In this document: in pieces, positions 8,840 to 17,139 of the stretch
Layout of the letters: every line of letters starts with the position of its first letter
Numbering within the stretch: position 1 is the first letter of the stretch
Source: CAYUHK01 sp964475165
GTDB lineage: Bacteria > Verrucomicrobiota > Kiritimatiellia > JAAZAB01
Assembly (NCBI GenBank): GCA_964475165.1
Contig: CAYYVN010000005.1
Coordinates: 74,757-138,756 of the forward strand
DNA: 64,000 nt
Direction of reading: 5' to 3'
Made by a program: the position numbers and the translations under genes
Notes under the pieces: model-generated
Told to the model about the DNA's origin: nothing
The model's database searches: none
Seen by the model: the letters and a program-made list of their open reading frames with translations, nothing else

Positions 8840-9804
8840 CGGGATTCATCCAGCACGCGCTCGCGCTCCGCCGCGTCCAGCTGACAGTTTTGCAGACAAT
8901 CCGGCGGACAGACCCCACGGCAGGGCTCGACGTAAACGGTGACTGTTGTATGTCCGGAAAAATGGCGGCGCAGGGCTTGGCTGATCGTACGCGTAATAGC
9001 ATGCGATTCCTCCACCGACATATCGGCGCGCACCAACACATGCACCTCGATAAAGCGATCGGCCCCCGCCTTACGCGTACGCAAGTCATGGAAGCCGCGC
9101 ACGGCTGGGAGCAGGCTGTGTAGATAATTCCTGATCCAGCCCTCTTCTTCCGGTGGCAGGGAAACATCCAGCAAATCGCGACCCGATTGAATGGTCAATT
9201 GCCAGGCCGCCCGCAGAATGAGTAGGGCCACTGCTATGGCCGCCGCGGGATCAATCCAATCGAGGTTGGTACCCGGCAACCAAAGCTTACCGGCCCAGAT
9301 ACAGAGCAGGCTGAACATGACCCCGGCTGAGGTGTAGACATCCGTCAAGAGATGCCAGGCATTGGCCTGCAAAGCCACTGAATCGGCCTTGCGCCCCACC
9401 AAAAACAGCAAGCGCGAGACGCCGATATTGATCAGGCATGAAACCAGCATGATCCCAACGCCCCAGCCGGTGGCGCCGAGCGGCTCGGGCTGCAGGATTT
9501 TCTGCCAAGCCTCCTTGATGATCCAGGCCGCGGCCACAAAAATCAGCAGAGCTTCCACTGTGCCAGAAATATTTTCGAATTTGCCGTGACCAAAGGGGTG
9601 TTTGCGATCGGCTGGGCGGCGCACCATGCGCACCGCAAAGAGTGAGATGAGCGCGGCCACCAGATCCAGGCCGGAATGAATGCCTTCCGAAATCACCGCC
9701 ACCGACCCGATCAAGAGGCCGATGATCACCTTGGCCAGCACCAGCAGGCCGTTGGAGAAGACCGATAAGAGAGCAACCAGATTTTTTTGCTGATGGATAT
9801 TCAT
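8815..9804 (-). CDS. Cation diffusion facilitator (CDF) metal transporter
   Basis: A 329-residue inner-membrane transporter. It has six hydrophobic segments in the first two thirds, the CDF signature SVAVISEGIHSGLDLV with the metal-site acid and His/Asp pattern, and HPFGHGKFENISG after the second segment. The cytoplasmic domain from about residue 205 has the CDF fold (RTRKAGADRFIEVHVLV). CDF proteins export zinc, iron, manganese or cobalt by proton exchange; the metal cannot be read from sequence. The last 40 residues hold a cysteine cluster (CRGVCPPDCLQNC) not typical of the family core, which may bind metal. The gene is downstream of rdgB in the same direction with a 142-base gap. Confidence 0.9.
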   Translation of the reverse strand: MNIHQQKNLVALLSVFSNGLLVLAKVIIGLLIGSVAVISEGIHSGLDLVAALISLFAVRMVRRPADRKHPFGHGKFENISGTVEALLIFVAAAWIIKEAWQKILQPEPLGATGWGVGIMLVSCLINIGVSRLLFLVGRKADSVALQANAWHLLTDVYTSAGVMFSLLCIWAGKLWLPGTNLDWIDPAAAIAVALLILRAAWQLTIQSGRDLLDVSLPPEEEGWIRNYLHSLLPAVRGFHDLRTRKAGADRFIEVHVLVRADMSVEESHAITRTISQALRRHFSGHTTVTVYVEPCRGVCPPDCLQNCQLDAAERERVLDESRQPKALVP

Positions 9805-9946
9805 GTCCCGGCAATTTCCTGGTACTTAAAAGTCCCCGGGAACAAGTGCTTGATTGGCGTTGGCACTCAGCTGCGCCGGGTACCGACCAGGGCCCGCCCA
9901 GCATCATATGCTCTGCGGCCGGGGCTGGCCAGCAGTATTTTCATCC

Positions 9947-10582
9947 TCAGCCGCGCGGCGACGCCAGGCGGCGCGTCGGCCAGGCGGAGGCAGCGCCCAT
10001 CAGCATGGCGCCCCAGCGCGCGCGGGCCAGCCGCAAGGCGGCGGCCCGGTGCGATAAGCGATTCTTCAAATCAGGAGTCATTTCGGCAAAGGTCTCTTCA
10101 TAACCCTGTGGCACAAAAAGCGGATCATATCCAAACCCCTGTGTGCCCCGGCAAGCATGGATGATCTGCCCCTCGCAAACCCCTTCGGCAATCTGCGCCT
10201 TGCCCTCAGCGCTGGCAAGCGCCACCACACAACGGAAACGGGCCGTGCGTTCCTGGCAATCGCCCAGGGCCTGCAGGAGCTTGCTGTTATTGGCCGCATA
10301 ATCCACCGCCAGCCCAGCATAGCGTGCGGAATATACTCCGGGCGCACCAGCCAGGGCATCCACCTCCAAGCCCGAATCGTCGGCCAGCGTCCAGAGCCCT
10401 GTGCTCAAGGCCAGGGTGACGGCTTTCTTGACAGCATTGGCCTGGAAGGTTGATCCGTCTTCGATGACTTCCGGCAAATGGGGGAAGCTCCCCAGATCCA
10501 CCAGCTCCACAGTCGGCAGTTCGAAAATAGCGCGGATTTCGGCTGTCTTATGCGCATTCCGACTGGCGATCAGTAATTTCAT
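9947..10582 (-). CDS. rdgB: XTP/dITP pyrophosphatase (RdgB/HAM1)
   Basis: A 211-residue house-cleaning enzyme that hydrolyses non-canonical purine triphosphates (dITP, XTP) to monophosphates. Motifs: LLIASRNAHKTAEI at the start, FQANAVKKA, LADDSGLEVDAL, GAPGVYSARYAG and the late GFGYDPLFVPQGY with SHRAAALR. The ATG at 10582 sits only nine bases after the 3' end of tRNA-Leu and has no Shine-Dalgarno sequence, so the mRNA is probably made with, and cut from, the tRNA precursor. A longer reading frame through the tRNA gene is an artefact. Confidence 0.93.
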   Translation of the reverse strand: MKLLIASRNAHKTAEIRAIFELPTVELVDLGSFPHLPEVIEDGSTFQANAVKKAVTLALSTGLWTLADDSGLEVDALAGAPGVYSARYAGLAVDYAANNSKLLQALGDCQERTARFRCVVALASAEGKAQIAEGVCEGQIIHACRGTQGFGYDPLFVPQGYEETFAEMTPDLKNRLSHRAAALRLARARWGAMLMGAASAWPTRRLASPRG

Positions 10583-10591
10583 AGGAAGGAG

Positions 10592-10674
10592 TGCACGGGG
10601 CGGGAATTGAACCCGCACGTCATTGCTGACATTAGCCCCTCAAACTAACGCGTCTGCCATTCCGCCACCCGTGC
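10592..10674 (-). tRNA. tRNA-Leu (anticodon GAG)
   Basis: An 83-base class II tRNA on the minus strand. The acceptor stem GCACGGG pairs with CCCGTGC, the discriminator is A, and the T arm carries GGTTCAATTCC. The anticodon loop TTGAGGG gives GAG for CUC/CUU leucine codons, and a long variable arm is present as expected for Leu. CCA is not encoded. rdgB starts nine bases downstream. Confidence 0.93.
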
Positions 10675-10699
10675 TCAAAATGGCCCTCAACATCCAGCA

Positions 10700-10727
10700 A
10701 TCATAGATGATCCGGCGCGGATTTCAA
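10700..10727 (-). promoter_or_regulatory. Promoter for tRNA-Leu (and probably rdgB)
   Basis: On the minus strand TTGAAA (10727-10722) and TATGAT (10705-10700) are 16 bases apart, about 26 bases ahead of the tRNA 5' end. This promoter would also drive rdgB by read-through. Confidence 0.5.
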
Positions 10728-10772
10728 GCCTTACCTCGCTTCCTTTTGGCCGCGCGGCGCGCAGGCTTTTTC

Positions 10773-10801
10773 TGGACGCTGCAAGAGCGCCCTGCTATAG
10801 T
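10773..10801 (+). promoter_or_regulatory. Putative promoter with extended -10 for the recD2 pair
   Basis: TGGACG (10773-10778) and TATAGT (10796-10801), 17 bases apart, with TGC before the -10 (extended -10 type). Transcription would start near 10808, almost on the ATG at 10810, predicting a leaderless mRNA; no Shine-Dalgarno sequence lies before that ATG. Confidence 0.45.
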
Positions 10802-10809
10802 ATTTGGTT

Positions 10810-11451
10810 ATGAAAGAAGCAGCCCAGAGCGAAGTTGTGCCGCTTGAGCCCGAGGCCCAACTGCCGGCGGTGCCCGTAGCCGTGCCGGCGGCGGAAGTCT
10901 TGAAACAAATCCTGGAGCAGATGCTGGAAAATGAGCGCCGCCGGGTACGCAATGAATTTATCCGGATCAGCGCCCTCTTTCTGGCGCTGGTGCTGCTGAT
11001 CATGGGTGGCGGCTTCTGGATGGCACGCCATATTTTACTGCAGGTCAAAGAAACGCGCCTGCTCTCCGATCATTCCCAAGAAGCTTTAGCGGCACTGCTG
11101 GCCTCTCCTGACCTGCAAGCCCTCTCTCTCTCAGGCGCGGCCGACTGGAACCTGCTGACCGATGATCCGGAGCTTATCCAACAAACCATCGCTGAGCTGG
11201 AAGAAAAAAATCTGGCCCTGGCCCAGCTCATGCAAAGCGGCGAGGCCGACTTCAATCATCTGCTGGAGGATGTTTTCCAAACGCGCCAGGCCGAAATCCA
11301 GGCGCTCAAAGCGCGGCTGCAGGCCCAGCTAGTCACCGCACCCAAGCCGCCGCCGGTTAAGCTCAAGCTAGCCAATCGCCCCGTGATCAAAAGCCTGACG
11401 GCGCCAGCGGCCCATGATATGCCGCTGCGCATGCCGCTTCCCGCGCCATGA
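10810..11451 (+). CDS. Single-pass membrane protein of unknown function, coupled to recD2
   Basis: I do not recognise this 213-residue protein. It has a Pro/Val/Ala-rich cytoplasmic start, an amphipathic helix (LKQILEQMLENERRRVRNEF), one transmembrane segment at about residues 55-75 (LFLALVLLIMGGGFWM), then a long helical, coiled-coil-like region with many Leu/Gln/Glu (AELEEKNLALAQLM), and a Pro/Lys-rich tail. There is no signal peptidase site. The ATG at 10810 lacks a ribosome binding site and may be read leaderless. The stop overlaps the recD2 start as ATGA (11448-11451), so the two are translated together. The neighbour hints at a link with DNA metabolism, but this is only context. Confidence 0.7.
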   Translation: MKEAAQSEVVPLEPEAQLPAVPVAVPAAEVLKQILEQMLENERRRVRNEFIRISALFLALVLLIMGGGFWMARHILLQVKETRLLSDHSQEALAALLASPDLQALSLSGAADWNLLTDDPELIQQTIAELEEKNLALAQLMQSGEADFNHLLEDVFQTRQAEIQALKARLQAQLVTAPKPPPVKLKLANRPVIKSLTAPAAHDMPLRMPLPAP

Positions 11452-13679
11452 ACCGAAAAGCTTCTGCCTCGCCACCCGGGCCGGATCCTGCCGCCAGTTC
11501 CTCGCCCACCCCTGAACGCCTGGAGAATATATCCGGCACGGTGGAGCATCTGGTCTATCGCCTGGACGAAACCGGCTATACGGTCTGCCACCTGCAACCG
11601 CGTGGCGGCGGCGAGAAGGTGGTGGTTGTTGGTCATTGTGCCTCCATTTGGCCCGGCGAAACCTTGACGGCCACCGGCAACTGGATCCACCACAAAGTGC
11701 ATGGATATCAATTCCAGGCCCGCGAGATGGTTTGCGTGGAGCCACACTCCAGTGCTGGCATTCAGAAATTCCTGGCCAGTGGTTTGATCAAGGGCATCGG
11801 CGCGGTGTTGGCGGCGCGCCTGGTGAAGAAATTCGGCCCGGACACCCTGCGCATCATCGAGAAGGAATCGGCCCGCCTCGAAACCGTGCCGGGGATTGGC
11901 CACGTGAGACGCGAGCAGATCAAGGCGGCCTGGAACGAGCAAAGGCATGTGCGTGATATCATGATCTTCCTGCATGCCCACGGCATGGGCACAGCGCAGG
12001 CCACGCGTATCCATCGCGCCTATGGTGCCGAAGCCATCGCCAAGGTCCGTGAGAATCCCTATCGACTGGCCAGCGAGATCTGGGGTATCGGCTTTAAAAC
12101 CGCGGATAAAATCGCGCAGACCCTGCATATCCCGCGCGATTCCCTCATCCGCGCGCGGGCCGGTCTGATCCATACCCTGCAAACCATGACCGATGAAGGG
12201 CACTGCTATGCGCCGCGCGCCACCCTCTTGGGAAGCACCGCTGAGTTGCTCGAGATCCCCCTCGAAATTCTGGCTCAAGCCCTGGATAGCGAACTGCAAA
12301 CCCGGACGCTCATCCAGGAAGAAGAGGCCGTCTACCTGGCAGCTCTCTATCAGGCCGAAGTCGGCATTGCCAAGCATCTGCGCCGCCTGCTGGCCGCGGC
12401 GACCCAGCCGCGTATCCTCCAGTCGGCCCAGGCCATCGCCTGGGCCGGCCAGCAGATGCGCATCACTTTCGCCCCACGCCAGGCCGAGGCGCTGGCCATG
12501 GCGCTCAGCCACCAGCTCTCCATCATTACCGGCGGCCCCGGGGTGGGCAAAACCACCATCATCCGCGCCATCGCCGATATCTTTGCAGCCAAACAACTCA
12601 CGATACACCTGGCCGCGCCCACCGGCCGCGCCGCCAAACGCATGGAAGAAGCTACGCGCCGCGCGGCCAAGACCCTGCACCGCCTCTTGAAGTATAACCC
12701 GCGCACCGGCCAGTTCGAGCATCACGCCGGGCATCCGCTGCGCGGCGATGTGTTCATTCTGGACGAAATCTCCATGATCGATGCCGTCTTGATGCATGCC
12801 TTTCTGCAAGCGCTGCCCACCGACGCTACCCTGATCTTGGTCGGCGATGCCGATCAATTGCCCAGCGTCGGACCCGGCAATGTCCTGCGCGATTGCCTCG
12901 CTTCCGGCGCCATCCCGACCCTCAAACTCGATACGATTTTCCGCCAAAAGGGGCGCAGCTGGATCGTGCATAACGCGCACCGCATCAATGCCGGGCTCAG
13001 CCTGGAATTGCCCGCTCCAGAGGAAACATCGGATTTCTATTTCATCGAGGAAAAGGATCCGCAAAGGGTCGTCGAGCAGGCCGTGGAGCTGGTCACGCGC
13101 CGCATCCCCGAACGCTTCGGGCTGAACCCCAAAACCGAGATTCAATTGCTGACGCCCATGCGGCGCTTCACCCTCGGATCAGAAAATATGAACGCCGTGC
13201 TGCAGGCTGTCCTCAATCCCGAAGGACCAGCCCTCTCCCGCTGGGGCCGCCTGTTCCGGGCGGGCGATCGCGTGATGCAGTTGCGCAATAATTACGATAA
13301 AGACATTTACAACGGCGATATCGGCTGGATCAGAACCATCGCCCCGGAAGAACAGCAGATCAGCGTGGATTTTGACGGACGGGAAGTGCTCTATGATCTG
13401 GCCGAAATTGACGAGCTCAGCCTGGCTTACGCCTGCTCCATTCATAAGGCCCAGGGCAATGAGCACCCGGCGGTGGTCATTCTCCTGACCACCCAGCATT
13501 ACAAGCTTTTACAGCGCAACCTGCTTTATACGGCGCTGACCAGGGGGCGGCGCCTGGTGTGTTTGATCGGCTCCAGAAAAGCGGTGCAGATTGCCATCCG
13601 CAACAATCATGTGCTCCAACGGCGCACGCAGCTCAAGGAACGCTTACAGCTGAAACTGGCCGCCGGTGAAACGCTCTGA
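11448..13679 (+). CDS. recD2: RecD2-type ATP-dependent DNA helicase
   Basis: A 743-residue superfamily 1B helicase of the RecD/TraA group that unwinds DNA 5' to 3' and works without RecBC. It has the RecD2-type N-terminal region with HhH-like segments (GIGAVLAARLVKKFG, VPGIGHVRREQI), which separates it from RecBCD RecD. The Walker A is GGPGVGKTT at about residue 365, Walker B is VFILDEISMID, motif III LVGDADQLPSVGPG, and late motifs AYACSIHKAQGNEHPAVV and LLYTALTRGRR. No recB or recC is nearby. The start codon overlaps the upstream membrane-protein gene by four bases. Confidence 0.93.
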   Translation: MNRKASASPPGPDPAASSSPTPERLENISGTVEHLVYRLDETGYTVCHLQPRGGGEKVVVVGHCASIWPGETLTATGNWIHHKVHGYQFQAREMVCVEPHSSAGIQKFLASGLIKGIGAVLAARLVKKFGPDTLRIIEKESARLETVPGIGHVRREQIKAAWNEQRHVRDIMIFLHAHGMGTAQATRIHRAYGAEAIAKVRENPYRLASEIWGIGFKTADKIAQTLHIPRDSLIRARAGLIHTLQTMTDEGHCYAPRATLLGSTAELLEIPLEILAQALDSELQTRTLIQEEEAVYLAALYQAEVGIAKHLRRLLAAATQPRILQSAQAIAWAGQQMRITFAPRQAEALAMALSHQLSIITGGPGVGKTTIIRAIADIFAAKQLTIHLAAPTGRAAKRMEEATRRAAKTLHRLLKYNPRTGQFEHHAGHPLRGDVFILDEISMIDAVLMHAFLQALPTDATLILVGDADQLPSVGPGNVLRDCLASGAIPTLKLDTIFRQKGRSWIVHNAHRINAGLSLELPAPEETSDFYFIEEKDPQRVVEQAVELVTRRIPERFGLNPKTEIQLLTPMRRFTLGSENMNAVLQAVLNPEGPALSRWGRLFRAGDRVMQLRNNYDKDIYNGDIGWIRTIAPEEQQISVDFDGREVLYDLAEIDELSLAYACSIHKAQGNEHPAVVILLTTQHYKLLQRNLLYTALTRGRRLVCLIGSRKAVQIAIRNNHVLQRRTQLKERLQLKLAAGETL

Positions 13680-13717
13680 GCGAGTTATGAGCGGTTGGCT
13701 GGAGGATCTTTTAGGGC

Positions 13718-13745
13718 TTGCGCTAAGATCAGCTTTTGCTATATT
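13718..13745 (+). promoter_or_regulatory. Promoter for rpsB-tsf
   Basis: TTGCGC (13718-13723) and TATATT (13740-13745), 16 bases apart. The implied leader of about 140 bases to the GTG at 13891 is long enough for S2 autoregulation, but I could not identify a defined fold by eye. Confidence 0.5.
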
Positions 13746-13890
13746 GCCCCCTTTCGGATCCCGGCCGGCTTGCGAGTGGGCCATTGCCCGTCCCTGAGCT
13801 CAGCCGCGATAGAAGCGAGTGTTTTCCTCTGCCACGAAGGAAAACCAAAGCGGATTGCCCTGCTTTAGCGGGGCCAACAAAGGAGGCTCT

Positions 13891-14826
13891 GTGGCTACTA
13901 CAAGCGAACAAGTATCCCCTAACATCGGCATCCAGGAACTGCTCGATGCCGGCTTGCATTTCGGCCATCAAAGCAAGCGCTGGAATCCCAAGATGAAGCG
14001 CTTCATCTTCGATAAGTATGGCGGGATTTACATCATTGACCTGGCCAAGACCCTGGCCCTCTTGAAACAAGCGCAGCAATTCGTACGCGAAACGGTTGCC
14101 AGTGGCCAACAGGTGATTTTCGTTGGTACCAAGAAAATCTGCCAGGAAATACTGAAGGAAGCGGCCACGCGCTGCGGACAGCACTATGTCATCGGCCGCT
14201 GGCTGGGCGGCACCCTAACCAATCATCGGCATATCAATAACAGCATCCGGCGTATGCGCGAGATCGAGGCCTTGGAGGAAGATGGCACCCTGGCCAAAAT
14301 GCCCCAAAAAGAAGTTTCGCGCCTGCGGCATGAGCTTGCCCGCCTGCAACGCAATCTGAGCGGTATCGCCAATATGCAGGCAATGCCCGGCGCCATGATC
14401 GCCATAGACATCAATCGTGAGGCCATTGCCGTCAAGGAGGCCAATCGGATGAAAATCCCGGTGGTGGCCCTGATAGATACCAACTGCGATCCGGACTGTG
14501 TGCAGTATCCTATCCCCGGCAATGATGATGCCATGCGCGGCATCAAGCTGGTGGTTGATCTTCTGGCCGATGCCATTCTTCAGGCCAGCGATGAATACAA
14601 GGTAGCGGTGGTCAAACGCCAAGAAGCCGCCGCCGCCGCCGAGCAGGCCAAGGCCGCCGAGGAGCAGTTGAAACCAAAACGCGAGCGGCGGCCACGCCGC
14701 CCGAGCACGCGGACGCGCACTAAGCCGGCCCCGGCAGCCAAGGCGGAGCCGCCAGCGGAACCGACCGCGCCGGCCGCAGCGGCCCCGGAACCGGTCGCGC
14801 CCGATAATGCTGAGGCAAAAACTTGA
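13891..14826 (+). CDS. rpsB: Ribosomal protein uS2 with extended C-terminus
   Basis: A 312-residue S2 of the small subunit. The core is clear: LLDAGLHFGHQSKRWNPKM, GIYIIDLAKTL, VIFVGTKK, GRWLGGTLTN and VALIDTNCDPD. The GTG start at 13891 is chosen because a perfect AAAGGAGG lies five bases upstream and the encoded protein begins as S2 proteins do; an in-frame ATG at 13819 lacks this. After about residue 245 there is a roughly 65-residue tail, first Ala/Glu/Lys/Arg-rich, then Ala/Pro-rich, longer than in the roughly 240-residue E. coli protein. tsf follows after 111 bases, the usual order. Confidence 0.95.
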   Translation: MATTSEQVSPNIGIQELLDAGLHFGHQSKRWNPKMKRFIFDKYGGIYIIDLAKTLALLKQAQQFVRETVASGQQVIFVGTKKICQEILKEAATRCGQHYVIGRWLGGTLTNHRHINNSIRRMREIEALEEDGTLAKMPQKEVSRLRHELARLQRNLSGIANMQAMPGAMIAIDINREAIAVKEANRMKIPVVALIDTNCDPDCVQYPIPGNDDAMRGIKLVVDLLADAILQASDEYKVAVVKRQEAAAAAEQAKAAEEQLKPKRERRPRRPSTRTRTKPAPAAKAEPPAEPTAPAAAAPEPVAPDNAEAKT

Positions 14827-14937
14827 ACAGCAGAGGGTCGGCGGGATCCAGCCTCGGCGGATATGCCCCGAACAAACCCTCGGCAGCAAGTAGCGGGTAA
14901 TCACCACCTTAAAAAATAAAATCAGCAGAGGAACATC

Positions 14938-15783
14938 ATGACGGAAATTTCAGCCTTGTTGGTCAAGGAATTACGCGAGGAAACCAATGTGGGCATCATG
15001 GAATGCAAGCGCGCTCTGGTGGAAGCCAAGGGCGATAAAGCCCAGGCCATTAAGATCCTGCGCCACCGCGGCTTGGCCATTGCTCAGAAAAAAGCGACGC
15101 GCGCCGCCAACCAGGGCGTCATCGCTTCGGCTATCGAGGGCGATGGCCAGGCTGGCAGCCTGGTGGAAGTCAATTGCGAGACGGATTTCGTAGCCAAAAA
15201 CGAGAAATTCCTGGCCTTCGTGCAACAACTGGCCGCGCAGGCCGCCGCCGCTGAGGTTGATCTGGCCCAGACCGCCGCCGCCGAAATCACCGCCCAAATC
15301 GCCGCCATCGGCGAAAATATCGTGCTCCGCCGCCAGCTGCGCTTTGCGCGGCAGGCTACCGGAAAGGTGGTTTCCTACATTCATCATGGCAACAGGATCG
15401 GTGTGCTCTTGGAAATATCCTGCCAAAAACCAGAGACGGCAACCCAGCCACTCTTCCTGGAATTGGCCAAGGATCTCTGCCTGCATATCGCCGCCTCCAG
15501 TCCGCTCTGCCTGGACCGGAACAGCGTGCCCGAAGCAGTCGCCGCCGCTGAACGCGAGATCTATGCCAAGCAGGTCCAGGATAAACCAGCGCAGATCATC
15601 GATAAAATCGTGGCCGGTAAAATGAATAAGTTCTATGAGCAAAATTGCCTGGTGGATCAGCCTTTCGTCAAAGACCAGGATCAGCGCGTGGGCGAGCTGC
15701 TCAAAAAAACCGGCGGGCAGTTGAACGACTCCCTTTGCATCCAGCGCTATGCGCGTTTTCAGGTCGGTGAAAAAAGCGAGTAG
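14938..15783 (+). CDS. tsf: Translation elongation factor Ts
   Basis: A 281-residue guanine-nucleotide exchange factor for EF-Tu. The N-terminal UBA-like segment reads LVKELREETNVGIMECKRAL, and the TDFVAKN motif of the core is present in CETDFVAKNEKF. Two core subdomains and a C-terminal module (KIVAGKMNKFYEQNCLVDQP) follow, all in the usual order and length. AGAGGAA precedes the ATG. It is transcribed behind rpsB. Confidence 0.95.
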   Translation: MTEISALLVKELREETNVGIMECKRALVEAKGDKAQAIKILRHRGLAIAQKKATRAANQGVIASAIEGDGQAGSLVEVNCETDFVAKNEKFLAFVQQLAAQAAAAEVDLAQTAAAEITAQIAAIGENIVLRRQLRFARQATGKVVSYIHHGNRIGVLLEISCQKPETATQPLFLELAKDLCLHIAASSPLCLDRNSVPEAVAAAEREIYAKQVQDKPAQIIDKIVAGKMNKFYEQNCLVDQPFVKDQDQRVGELLKKTGGQLNDSLCIQRYARFQVGEKSE

Positions 15784-15884
15784 AGCTCGCGCGCGACTGA
15801 GCCGCTGAGCGGCCAAGGTGAGCTTGAAGCTTGGCTCAAACCCGGCCGCGGCGGACAGCGAGGGTTCCCTGCAGAGAAAATTGC

Positions 15885-16910
15885 ATGAAAGCAAGGTCTT
15901 CAGCTTACGCTGCTGCCGGGGTCAATATTGATCACAAAATGGCAGCTTTACGCGCCATCAAGCGTATGGTGCAACGCACGGCTGTGCCCGGACTCTTAAG
16001 CGAGATCGGCGCTTTCGGCGGTATGTTCTCTGCGCCCGGCCGCGACCAGGTGCTGGTCGCCAGCATCGATGGCGTGGGTACCAAGCTCAAGGTGGCCCAA
16101 CTGGTCGGGCGCCACGACACCATCGGGCAGGATATCGTCAACCACTGCGTGAACGATATTCTCGTGCAAGGCGCCAGGCCGCTTTTCTTTCTGGATTATT
16201 TTGGCACGGCCGGCTTGCAGCCCAAGGTGTTTCGCGAGGTGGTAGCGGGGCTCTGCCGGGGCTGCCGCGCGAACAACTGCGCGCTGATCGGCGGGGAAAC
16301 AGCCGAAATGCCCGGGCTTTATCCCCCGGGCGAATATGACCTGGTGGGCGCCATTGTGGGCGTGGTTGGTCGGCGCCAAATCATCACCGGCCAAACCATT
16401 CGTCCGGGCGATATACTGATCGGCCTGCCCTCTTCCGGCCTGCACACCAATGGCTATTCGCTGGCACGCAAGATCATCTTCGAGCAAGCCCGCCTCAGCC
16501 CCCAGGCGATCTTGCCCGGTACCCGCCGCCGAGTGGCCGATGTGCTGCTGGCCGTGCATCGCAGCTACCTCAAACCAATCCAGGGCTTGAGGCAACAGCT
16601 CACCATCCGCGGCCTGGCCCATATCACCGGCGGTGGTTTCGCGGATAACATCTCCCGGGTCTTGCCTCAAGCGGTCGATGCCATCATTGATCGTGCGGCC
16701 TGGCGCGTGCCGCCCGTCTTTCGCTTCCTGGAGGAGCGGGGCCGCGTGCCACGCGCGGAAATGTTCCGCGTCTTCAATATGGGTATCGGCCTGGTGGTGA
16801 TCATTCGCGCCGCCGACAAAAAAGCCGCTCTGCACAGCCTGCGCTCAGCGCGGGCGCTGGAAATAGGCCGCGTGGAAAAGGGCTCCGGCCAAGTGCGCCT
16901 CATCAATTAA
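15885..16910 (+). CDS. purM: Phosphoribosylformylglycinamidine cyclo-ligase (AIR synthetase)
   Basis: A 341-residue enzyme of de novo purine synthesis that closes the imidazole ring of FGAM to AIR with ATP. Family features in order: YAAAGVNIDHKMAAL at the start, ASIDGVGTKLKVA, DIVNHCVNDILVQGARPLFF, the ATP-binding GGETAEMPGLYP, GLPSSGLHTNGYSLARKI and HITGGGFADNISRVLP. The ATG at 15885 gives the normal N-terminus; the frame is open further upstream but that sequence does not fit. It follows tsf by 101 bases; purC is elsewhere in the window (61787-62620). Confidence 0.95.
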   Translation: MKARSSAYAAAGVNIDHKMAALRAIKRMVQRTAVPGLLSEIGAFGGMFSAPGRDQVLVASIDGVGTKLKVAQLVGRHDTIGQDIVNHCVNDILVQGARPLFFLDYFGTAGLQPKVFREVVAGLCRGCRANNCALIGGETAEMPGLYPPGEYDLVGAIVGVVGRRQIITGQTIRPGDILIGLPSSGLHTNGYSLARKIIFEQARLSPQAILPGTRRRVADVLLAVHRSYLKPIQGLRQQLTIRGLAHITGGGFADNISRVLPQAVDAIIDRAAWRVPPVFRFLEERGRVPRAEMFRVFNMGIGLVVIIRAADKKAALHSLRSARALEIGRVEKGSGQVRLIN

Positions 16911-17076
16911 ATCCCTCGGGCGGCGATCCGCTCAGGGGATCCTGGCGGCAAGGGCGTTATCCCAAAGATCCGCAAGCAAATTCCGCTTAGGTTTAATCGG
17001 CCGGGACTGGGCGGAGGGCGGGTCTGGAACTTTTTTTGGCGAGGGCACTGATGAAACAGTTTTTAGGCATTTGCTG

Positions 17077-17104
17077 TTGCCTTTTCGAGTCAATCGGATA
17101 TATT
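17077..17104 (+). promoter_or_regulatory. Promoter for the UXS-FHA pair
   Basis: TTGCCT (17077-17082) and TATATT (17099-17104), 16 bases apart, very similar to the rpsB promoter. The start would be near 17111, giving a short leader to the ATG at 17140. The bases from 16911 to 17076 show no gene. Confidence 0.5.
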
Positions 17105-17139
17105 GACCCCATCAATAAACAACCCCTGCAAGCCTAGGA

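Noticed and set aside
10583..10618. Upstream extension of rdgB through the tRNA-Leu gene (residues MRVQFPPRALLP)
   Set aside because: These residues come from translating the tRNA 3' half; RdgB proteins begin at MKLLIAS.
11256..13145. A 629-codon open frame on the minus strand opposite recD2
   Set aside because: It lies wholly within a clear RecD2 gene and its reading (low-complexity Gly/Asp/His-rich) matches no family; long antisense frames are expected in GC-rich genes.
14971..15894. A 307-codon open frame opposite tsf
   Set aside because: It is antisense to an unmistakable EF-Ts gene and has no family features.
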